Below are positions 1 to 4,416 of a stretch of 8,226 nucleotides of DNA, one piece after another. Under the pieces are notes generated by a model. The model made no database searches. It saw only the letters and a program-made list of their open reading frames with translations, and was not told the DNA's origin. Position 1 is the first letter of the stretch, and each line of letters begins with the position of its first letter. Position numbers and translations under genes: made by a program. This DNA comes from JACDDK01 sp041747155 (lineage in GTDB: Bacteria; Actinomycetota; Rubrobacteria; Rubrobacterales; Rubrobacteraceae): NCBI GenBank assembly GCA_041747155.1, contig JBGTFQ010000061.1:1-8226 (forward strand), written 5' to 3'.

Positions 1-1
1 C

Positions 2-82
2 GAAGCTCGCGGCCTGAAAACAGAGGAAGCCATCCAGAACATCCGCAGTCTGCTGCCCAAAAGCGGCATACGCTCCAGGTAG
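2..82 (+). CDS. C-terminal end of an unrecognised protein (partial)
   Basis: Only the last 26 codons before a TAG stop are present; the start lies upstream of the window. The visible peptide begins EARGLKTEEAIQNIRSLLPK and continues for six more residues to SR at the end. It looks like a soluble amphipathic helix followed by a short basic tail. This is too little to assign a family, and I do not recognise it. The frame is open from base 2. It is followed by 87 bases of non-coding DNA before the PspC gene, so it probably ends a separate transcription unit, although no U-tract terminator is visible after it. Confidence 0.5.
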   Translation, partial: EARGLKTEEAIQNIRSLLPKSGIRSR

Positions 83-102
83 GAGGCTTTCAAAAACGCT
101 TG

Positions 103-120
103 CCGGGGGATAATATCCGG
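103..120 (+). promoter_or_regulatory. Possible promoter -10 inside a palindrome, upstream of the PspC gene
   Basis: GATAAT at 109-114 matches five of six bases of the sigma-A -10 consensus. It sits inside the perfect odd palindrome GGATA-A-TATCC (108-118), flanked by CCGG on both sides (103-106 and 117-120). No convincing -35 exists; the best is CTTTCA at 87-92 with a 16-base spacer, matching three of six. The symmetry could be a repressor site over the promoter or chance. Transcription would begin near 121, leaving about 49 bases of leader. Confidence 0.35.
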
Positions 121-132
121 GAAGACACGAAG

Positions 133-153
133 CGGCGGTGACATATACCGCCG
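133..153 (+). other. Hairpin in the leader of the PspC gene
   Basis: CGGCGGT (133-139) and ACCGCCG (147-153) form a perfect 7-bp, nearly all G/C stem with the 7-base loop GACATAT. It ends five bases before the GGGAG Shine-Dalgarno (158-162) of the PspC gene. There is no run of T after it, so it is not a normal intrinsic terminator. It could stabilise the 5' end of the transcript or influence access to the ribosome site. The structure is read from sequence; any role is inference. Confidence 0.5.
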
Positions 154-169
154 GGTTGGGAGAAGAGAG

Positions 170-367
170 ATGGGTCTGAAACGAGCTACGCGGGATCGCT
201 GGTTTATGGGTGTTTGTGGCGGTATCGCGCACACTTACGGCTGGAGCCCGACGGCTGTGCGCCTAGCGGTTGCTGCCTTGACGCTGTTCATTCCTGGCCC
301 GAACGTCGTGGTGATATTAGCCTACATCGTTCTTGGGGCGATTCTACCGGAGAGCCGAGCGTACTAG
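170..367 (+). CDS. PspC-domain small membrane protein
   Basis: This 65-residue protein is a minimal PspC (phage shock protein C) domain. It has a basic N-terminus (KRATRDR), the family signature GVCGGIA at residues 14-20, a YGW-SPTAVRL stretch leading into the first hydrophobic segment (about 30-41), a short Pro-Gly-Pro turn, and a second hydrophobic segment (about 46-59) ending in LP. PspC domains are found in inner-membrane stress proteins; in enterobacteria PspC helps regulate PspA-dependent envelope stress, but stand-alone actinobacterial copies are mostly uncharacterised. The ATG start has GGGAG seven bases upstream. The stop is four bases before the preferred start of the uracil-DNA glycosylase homologue, suggesting one transcript. 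Domain assignment is firm; function beyond membrane location is not. Confidence 0.85.
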   Translation: MGLKRATRDRWFMGVCGGIAHTYGWSPTAVRLAVAALTLFIPGPNVVVILAYIVLGAILPESRAY

Positions 368-371
368 AGTC

Positions 372-1001
372 GTGGCAAAGAATTTCGCCGAAGCTCAGAA
401 TGAAGCCCTGGGCTGCATTAAATGTGGCCTCTCGAAAAATCGGACGAAAGTTGTCTTTGGCGAAGGTCCGCTAAACGCCGAGCTTCTAATAGTCGGAGAG
501 TCTCCAGGATTCAACGAGGATGCCGAGGGAAAACCATTTCGGGGAGCGTCGGGGATGCTCCTGGATCGGCTGCTCGGTTCGATGGGTCTAGGGAGGGAAG
601 AGGTCTACCTGACGAGCCTCGTCAAGTGTCGGGCACCAGAGAGTCGGTCGCCAAAGCCTGGTGAGATCAGCAGTTGCCGACCCTACTTGATGAGTCAACT
701 TGCCGCCGTGGACCCTAAAGTCGTAGTAGCGATGGGGGATCTTGCAAGCAGAGTCCTCACCGGCAGGAAAGAAGCCGTCGCCCGCATCCGGGGCCGGGCT
801 GTTCCGCTCGATGGTCGCTATGTCTTCCCGACGCTCGCGCTGACGCGGGCTTTGTACGTACCGGCGGAGCGAGCGTTTGTCATCTCGGACTTCTCCCGTA
901 TACCGGAGCTTCTAGCCTCCGACCGACCCGCGACCTATGAGACCCTGAACCTCGACTTCGACGCATCCGAGCGCGAACCCCTGCAACCCGGACTCTGGTA
1001 A
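372..1001 (+). CDS. Divergent family 4-type uracil-DNA glycosylase homologue (iron-sulphur)
   Basis: The 209-residue product (from GTG 372) aligns along its length with family 4 uracil-DNA glycosylases, which remove uracil from DNA in base-excision repair. Four cysteines at 15, 18, 86 and 102 follow the family's 4Fe-4S spacing (CIKC, then VKCR, then SCRPY). The water-activating loop is present as GESPGFNED (42-50), followed by GKPFRGASGMLLDRLL (53-68). Two other motifs are altered. The usual N-V-V-K-C has Ser82 in place of Asn, and the usual T-[YF]-HP-[AS] motif near the C-terminus reads TLALTRAL (154-161), with no histidine. The codons there are in frame with no sign of a frameshift. Start choice: TTG at 333 is also in frame but overlaps the PspC gene and has no Shine-Dalgarno, so GTG 372 is preferred. 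Family is clear; catalytic activity is doubtful. Confidence 0.85.
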   Translation: MAKNFAEAQNEALGCIKCGLSKNRTKVVFGEGPLNAELLIVGESPGFNEDAEGKPFRGASGMLLDRLLGSMGLGREEVYLTSLVKCRAPESRSPKPGEISSCRPYLMSQLAAVDPKVVVAMGDLASRVLTGRKEAVARIRGRAVPLDGRYVFPTLALTRALYVPAERAFVISDFSRIPELLASDRPATYETLNLDFDASEREPLQPGLW

Positions 1002-1051
1002 CGCCGCCCGAAAAAGACCGGCGACCTCTAGATGAAGCCGCGCTCGAAGAC

Positions 1052-1462
1052 TTGGCCGGTGAGATCTCCAGAATACTCGTGCCGGGAGATGTGATCCTAC
1101 TTTCCGGCGAAGTCGGGGCGGGTAAGACTACTTTCGTGCGGGCCGCTGCTAAAGCCCTGGGCGTACAAGAGCGCGTGACCAGTCCGACCTACCAACTAGC
1201 CCGAGGGTACGATGGCTCGACATCGAGCGGTCCCGTTCGGATAAACCACCTCGATCTATATCGGCTCGAAGGCGTGGAGGATCGGGACGTGCTGGAGTTC
1301 GACGACTATTTGGACGAGTGCGCGATCACGTTCGTGGAATGGGCGGACCCCATCCTCGACTTTCTCGAAAATCCAACCCACATCCATCTCTCACACACAA
1401 CGCCCACCACCCGAAATATCGAAATCAGTGGCCCGATAGCTCGAAGGTTGAGCGAATGCTGA
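1052..1462 (+). CDS. tsaE: TsaE, ATPase of the tRNA t6A threonylcarbamoyl transfer complex
   Basis: TsaE is the P-loop ATPase that binds TsaB-TsaD and is needed for repeated rounds of t6A synthesis in bacteria. Counted from TTG 1052 (136 residues), the Walker A motif is GEVGAGKTT (19-27), followed by the family motifs TSPTY (43-47), HLDLYRL (66-72) and VEWAD (95-99). The start is uncertain. From TTG 1052 only 18 residues precede the Walker A glycine, against about 34 in E. coli TsaE as I recall it. The frame stays open back to 941 and encodes a family-like stretch (LDEAALEDLAGEISRILVPG) but contains no ATG, GTG or other TTG. At 998 a GTA stands where a GTG would give a typical start. The 3' end overlaps tsaB by seven bases (ATGCTGA), which implies coupled translation. 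Confidence 0.9.
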   Translation: MAGEISRILVPGDVILLSGEVGAGKTTFVRAAAKALGVQERVTSPTYQLARGYDGSTSSGPVRINHLDLYRLEGVEDRDVLEFDDYLDECAITFVEWADPILDFLENPTHIHLSHTTPTTRNIEISGPIARRLSEC

Positions 1463-2133
1463 TCCTCGCTCTGGACGCATCAACGCCCGTAACCACCGCA
1501 GCTCTGGCCCGCGTCGACGAGAACGAACGCCAAATTCTTGCCGAAGCCTCCACCGGCGCCCGTGGCGCTTCCGAAGCTCTCCTTCCCGCTATCCACGCGG
1601 TCCTGGAACTCGCCGGAGAAGACCTGGCGAGCGTGGACCGGATCCTGGTCGGAGTCGGTCCTGGCACGTTCACCGGCATCCGCATAGCTGCAGCCACCGC
1701 CCGCTCTCTTGCGCTTGGGACCGGCGCGGCTCTGTGCAAGGTCTCGACGCTCGATGCTCTCGCGGCTCCGGTTCTCGCAGCGGGTTTCTCCGAAGTCCTG
1801 GCCGTGATCGACGCTCGACGTAAGCAGGTCTTTGTTCGAGCATTCTCCAAAAGCGCGGCTCCCGGCGAAATCCTGTGTGTGCGCCCAGAAGATTTACCCG
1901 GTGCCGTGGCGGACGCGGTTCTCGTAGGAGATGGCGCGACCCATTATCGGGAGAGACTCGCACACATAGGCCGCATACCGCCGGATGATTCGCCGGTGCA
2001 TCGGGTGAGCGCGGCGGGTCTTGTGATGGCGGCGAACTTGTCACCAATCCATGCGGAGGAAGTCGTCCCGATCTACGTTCGCGAGCCGGACGCCGAAGTG
2101 CGCCGCGACCTAAACCCGTGGAGCAAAGATTGA
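1456..2133 (+). CDS. tsaB: TsaB, scaffold subunit for tRNA t6A synthesis
   Basis: TsaB is the catalytically inactive TsaD paralogue (YeaZ) that dimerises with TsaD and recruits TsaE. The 225-residue product begins MLILALDAST, the ASKHA-fold first strand, and has the diagnostic VGPGTFTGIRI at 67-77. Its length fits the family. The metal-binding histidines of TsaD are absent, as expected. The ATG at 1456 lies inside the tsaE stop region with AAGG about eight bases upstream; longer in-frame readings starting near 1318 are overlap with tsaE, not real N-terminus. The downstream end overlaps rimI by TTGA (2130-2133). The tsaE-tsaB-rimI order is a common bacterial arrangement and supports the call. 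Confidence 0.93.
   Translation: MLILALDASTPVTTAALARVDENERQILAEASTGARGASEALLPAIHAVLELAGEDLASVDRILVGVGPGTFTGIRIAAATARSLALGTGAALCKVSTLDALAAPVLAAGFSEVLAVIDARRKQVFVRAFSKSAAPGEILCVRPEDLPGAVADAVLVGDGATHYRERLAHIGRIPPDDSPVHRVSAAGLVMAANLSPIHAEEVVPIYVREPDAEVRRDLNPWSKD
2120..2123 (+). promoter_or_regulatory. Shine-Dalgarno that decides the rimI start
   Basis: GGAG at 2120-2123 stands six bases before TTG 2130, an optimal spacing. The alternative GTG at 2118 overlaps this site and has no purine-rich sequence ahead of it. The site therefore favours TTG 2130, which also gives a classical four-base TTGA overlap with the tsaB stop. Confidence 0.6.
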
Positions 2134-2561
2134 ACGAACCGGAGATAGAACAACTACGATTTGAGGATCTCGCGCAGGCTCTGAAACTAGATACCGAATG
2201 TCTATCTCGACCGTGGAGTGCCGGGGTGTGGCGAGACGAACTTCGGAGCCCGCACTCAAAGTATTTCGCCATTCGGGATGAGGAGCGAATTGTCGCCCAG
2301 ATAGGAGTCAAGATCGTCCTGGACGAGATGCACGTCATGACCCTCGCCGTCCATCCAGAATATCGTCGCCAGGGTTACGCCCGAGCCCTGGTAAACACCG
2401 TCCTCCAAGACAACCCACAGGCTCGCTCCCTGTACTTGGAGGTTCGTATGAGCAACGTAGCGGCGAGATCTCTCTACCAATCTTTGGGGTTTGGGATCAC
2501 CGCTCACAGACCCGGCTATTACGGCGACGAAGACGCAATCTTGATGACCTTGACCCTCTAA
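2130..2561 (+). CDS. rimI: RimI-type GNAT N-acetyltransferase
   Basis: The 143-residue product is a single GNAT domain. E. coli RimI uses acetyl-CoA to acetylate the N-terminal alanine of ribosomal protein S18; actinobacterial homologues may have broader peptide specificity. Seen in the sequence: the CLSRPWSAGVW region near residues 24-34, strand-plus-loop MTLAVHPEYRRQGYARAL with the acetyl-CoA pyrophosphate-binding RRQGYA signature, and the motif B region LEVRMSNVAARSLYQSLGF, followed by RPGYYGDEDAILM, which resembles the RimI C-terminus. Position directly after tsaB supports the rimI identity. The start is chosen as TTG 2130 from the Shine-Dalgarno and the four-base overlap; GTG 2118 would add four residues. 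The substrate is inferred from family only. Confidence 0.88.
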   Translation: MNEPEIEQLRFEDLAQALKLDTECLSRPWSAGVWRDELRSPHSKYFAIRDEERIVAQIGVKIVLDEMHVMTLAVHPEYRRQGYARALVNTVLQDNPQARSLYLEVRMSNVAARSLYQSLGFGITAHRPGYYGDEDAILMTLTL

Positions 2562-2569
2562 GATGCTAA

Positions 2570-2598
2570 CCTCGAACCGGTAAAATAAGATATCGAGG
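2570..2598 (+). promoter_or_regulatory. Inverted repeat that could pair with the HIT gene ribosome site
   Basis: CCTCGA at 2570-2575 is complementary to TCGAGG at 2593-2598. The right arm includes the first part of the GAGGAGGAC Shine-Dalgarno (2595-2603) of the HIT gene. The 17-base loop is A-rich and includes TAAAAT at 2581-2586, which could alternatively be a promoter -10. A 6-bp stem is modest and may be chance. Confidence 0.3.
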
Positions 2599-2607
2599 AG
2601 GACAATT

Positions 2608-3006
2608 TTGGCTACGGTGTTCACAAAGATTATCGAGGGCAAGCTACCGGGGCGTTTCGTCTACAAGGACGAGAGATGCGTAGCTTTTCTATCCATCAAT
2701 CCCATTCGGATGGGCCATGTTTTGGTGGTACCGCGGGACGAAGTGGAACACTGGCTGGACCTAGATCCCATTCTGACAACCCACCTGATGGAAGTTTCTC
2801 GCAAGATCGGAAACGCTATCCAAAAGACCTACAACCCGGCTAAAGTCGGCCTGATGCTGGCGGGCCTCGAAGTCCCACACGTCCACATACACCTCATCCC
2901 CGTGGACCAGCTGGATGACCTCAACTTCGAGAACGCGCAAGCGGACCCTGACCCTGCGGAGTTGGATCGGGCTGCAGAGGCTATTCGAGAAGTCCTGAAG
3001 AGCTAG
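2608..3006 (+). CDS. HIT-family nucleotide-binding hydrolase
   Basis: The 132-residue product is a histidine-triad protein of the HINT/HIT type. The triad HVHIHLIP has its histidines at 91, 93 and 95. The N-terminal half has the typical FTKIIEGKLPGRFVYKDE strand pair, then FLSINPIRMGHVLVVPR (27-43), all standard for the fold. HIT proteins hydrolyse nucleoside phosphoramidates, AMP-lysine-like adducts or dinucleoside polyphosphates; which applies here cannot be read. The TTG start (2608) is supported by the strong GAGGAGGAC (2595-2603) five bases upstream; no better start exists nearby. It follows rimI by 46 bases and may be cotranscribed or have its own promoter at TAAAAT 2581-2586. Its TAG shares CTAG with the stop of the opposing membrane-protein gene. 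Confidence 0.92.
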   Translation: MATVFTKIIEGKLPGRFVYKDERCVAFLSINPIRMGHVLVVPRDEVEHWLDLDPILTTHLMEVSRKIGNAIQKTYNPAKVGLMLAGLEVPHVHIHLIPVDQLDDLNFENAQADPDPAELDRAAEAIREVLKS

Positions 3007-3233
3007 TCGTTGTCGCGCTCCTGTTGCTCCTGACGGGCTTCGCGGCGGCGTTGGAGAGCCTCGCGATCCTCGAACGGCTTCAAGAGGAAGAGAGCCGGTA
3101 TAGCGCAGAATAGGAAGCTGATGAACAATCCGGCTGCGATGATCGGGTCAACGGAGCCCCGGAACAAGTAAACCAGGAACATCGTCAACATCACCAGCGC
3201 GATAAACGCAAATAAGAGCGAGAAAGTCCGCAT
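3003..3233 (-). CDS. Small two-helix membrane protein, function unknown
   Basis: The 76-residue product has two hydrophobic segments (about residues 4-24 and 31-51), separated by RGSVDP, and a highly charged C-terminal tail (52-76) rich in Arg, Glu and Gln that looks helical. I do not recognise a named family. Hydrophobic pattern, positive-charge placement and lack of overlap with a better gene make it a believable real gene. It converges on the HIT gene, with the two stop codons overlapping in CTAG (3003-3006), and diverges from tsaD. A TACAAT box on the minus strand (3245-3240) ends six bases before the ATG, so the mRNA may be leaderless; the only Shine-Dalgarno-like AGGA lies too far upstream. 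It sits within the t6A neighbourhood but gives no sign of belonging to that pathway. Confidence 0.7.
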   Translation of the reverse strand: MRTFSLLFAFIALVMLTMFLVYLFRGSVDPIIAAGLFISFLFCAIPALFLLKPFEDREALQRRREARQEQQERDND

Positions 3234-3239
3234 TCCGGG

Positions 3240-3264
3240 ATTGTATCCTGAGTAGAGCTACAAT
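3240..3264. promoter_or_regulatory. Divergent -10-like boxes between the membrane-protein gene and tsaD
   Basis: ATTGTA at 3240-3245 (TACAAT on the minus strand) and TACAAT at 3259-3264 (plus strand) form an inverted pair 13 bases apart. Each matches five of six bases of the sigma-A -10 and points away from the other, toward its own gene. The -35 regions would overlap the opposite -10 and match the consensus poorly. The plus box would start tsaD mRNA near 3271; the minus box would place the start at or next to the ATG. Positions are seen; promoter activity is inferred. Confidence 0.45.
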
Positions 3265-3305
3265 AAAGACACGAAATAGACAGATCGAGAGTCCGGAATC
3301 CCTAA

Positions 3306-4289
3306 ATGATCCTAGCGATAGAAACATCCTGCGACGATACTTGTGCGGCGGTAGTCGAGCCGGGCGGTCGGCGTGCTCTATCGAACGTCGTACACACCCA
3401 GACGGAGCACGCCCGTTACGGCGGTGTCGTGCCGGAGGTTGCTTCGCGAGCCCATCTGGAGCGGATGGATGGTGTGATCGGGGAGTCTCTGCGGGCCGCG
3501 AACGTCGGCCTCGAAGACATCAGCCACGTCGCGGTCACAACTAGACCTGGCTTGATCGGGGCTCTCCTAGTTGGCGTGTCGGCTGCAAAAGCTCTAGCCT
3601 ACGCTCGCGGACTCCCCCTTATACCGGTAAACCACCTCGAAGGCCACGTTGCGGCTGCGTACTTGGCGGACCCGAAGTTGGAGCCGCCGTTCGTGGCGCT
3701 CATAGCTTCTGGCGGCCATACCGCACTCTACTCGGTAACGTATTCCGGTATGACCCTACTAGGCGAGACCCTGGACGACGCGGCTGGAGAGGCTCTGGAT
3801 AAGGGCGCCCGGATGCTCGGACTCGGTTTTCCTGGTGGTCCCGCCATCCAGAGGATCGGCTCGTCCGGTGACCCAAACCGCTACGATTTCCCCGTTGGTC
3901 TAAAAGACAAATCCAGCTTGGACTTCTCGTTCTCCGGCGTTAAGACGAGTCTGCTGTACAAGCTGAAGGAGATGGGCGAGTCGGAGGTTCGGAATGAGCT
4001 TCCAAATTTGGCGGCTAGTTACGAGGCGGCGGTGGTCGAGGCTTTGACGAGGAAGCTGCTGCGAGCGGCTGACCGTCACGACGCTGACACACTTGTAGTG
4101 GTTGGTGGAGTTGCGGCCAACGCTCGGTTGCGGGAGCGTCTTGAGAAGGAGCGGGCGGCGTTGGGTTTGAAGCTCGTAGTCCCGCCGCTAGACCTCTGCA
4201 CGGACAATGCGGCCATGATCGGGGCCGCCGCCAACACCCCCGGAATCCCCTTTCCAGAGTACGCTAGCCTCAACGCCCGCAGCGTCTAG
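3306..4289 (+). CDS. tsaD: TsaD, tRNA N6-threonylcarbamoyladenosine transferase subunit
   Basis: TsaD (Kae1/Qri7 family) transfers the threonylcarbamoyl group from threonylcarbamoyl-AMP to A37 of ANN-reading tRNAs, together with TsaB and TsaE. The 327-residue product begins ILAIETSCDDT, has GGVVPEVASRAHLE (39-52), the metal-binding histidines in NHLEGH (His110 and His114), the nucleotide loop SGGHT (135-139), VVVGGVAANARLR near the C-terminus, and CTDNAAMIG with Asp300 as third metal ligand. Length fits bacterial TsaD. One oddity is TTRPGL (78-83), where the family usually has T-x-GPGL; Arg80 replaces Gly. The ATG has GGAA eight bases upstream. It is separated from tsaB and rimI by the HIT gene and a minus-strand gene, so it probably has its own promoter. 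Confidence 0.96.
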   Translation: MILAIETSCDDTCAAVVEPGGRRALSNVVHTQTEHARYGGVVPEVASRAHLERMDGVIGESLRAANVGLEDISHVAVTTRPGLIGALLVGVSAAKALAYARGLPLIPVNHLEGHVAAAYLADPKLEPPFVALIASGGHTALYSVTYSGMTLLGETLDDAAGEALDKGARMLGLGFPGGPAIQRIGSSGDPNRYDFPVGLKDKSSLDFSFSGVKTSLLYKLKEMGESEVRNELPNLAASYEAAVVEALTRKLLRAADRHDADTLVVVGGVAANARLRERLEKERAALGLKLVVPPLDLCTDNAAMIGAAANTPGIPFPEYASLNARSV

Positions 4290-4325
4290 CACGAACGGTT
4301 GGGATGACTATTTAAGTTTTTGCTC

Positions 4326-4354
4326 TTGACGGTCGACAACTCATCTGTGAAAGT
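4326..4354 (+). promoter_or_regulatory. Weak promoter candidate for the M23 peptidase gene
   Basis: In the 127 bases between tsaD and the peptidase gene, TTGACG (4326-4331) matches five of six bases of the -35 consensus. Seventeen bases later, GAAAGT (4349-4354) is a poor -10, although a TGn extension (4346-4348) precedes it. No hairpin plus U-tract terminator for tsaD is visible in the gap, although its first part is T-rich (4310-4320). Read-through from tsaD is therefore an alternative. Confidence 0.3.
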
Positions 4355-4416
4355 TAAGCGCAAACCAAAAAGCGATTCGGTGCCAGGGGCGTTCCGAGAA
4401 TTCCGGGGGGAAGTCG

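Noticed and set aside
133..153. Intrinsic terminator for the gene ending at 82
   Set aside because: The hairpin is strong but is followed by GGTTGGGAG, not a run of T, and lies near the next gene's ribosome site.
333..371. TTG start for the glycosylase homologue at 333
   Set aside because: It would overlap the PspC gene by 35 bases, has no Shine-Dalgarno, and adds basic residues not typical of the family; GTG 372 fits better, although its own ribosome site is weak.
214..474. Open frame overlapping the PspC gene and the glycosylase start
   Set aside because: Its product has no recognisable features and overlaps two genes with clear family signatures.
1318..1455. Longer N-terminus for TsaB
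   Set aside because: The extra residues overlap the tsaE coding region in another frame and look nothing like TsaB, which begins at MLILALDAST.
1670..2338. Minus-strand open frame opposite tsaB and rimI
   Set aside because: It is Arg/Ser/Pro-rich, as expected from the antisense of GC-rich genes, and has no recognisable motif; tsaB and rimI are unambiguous on the plus strand.
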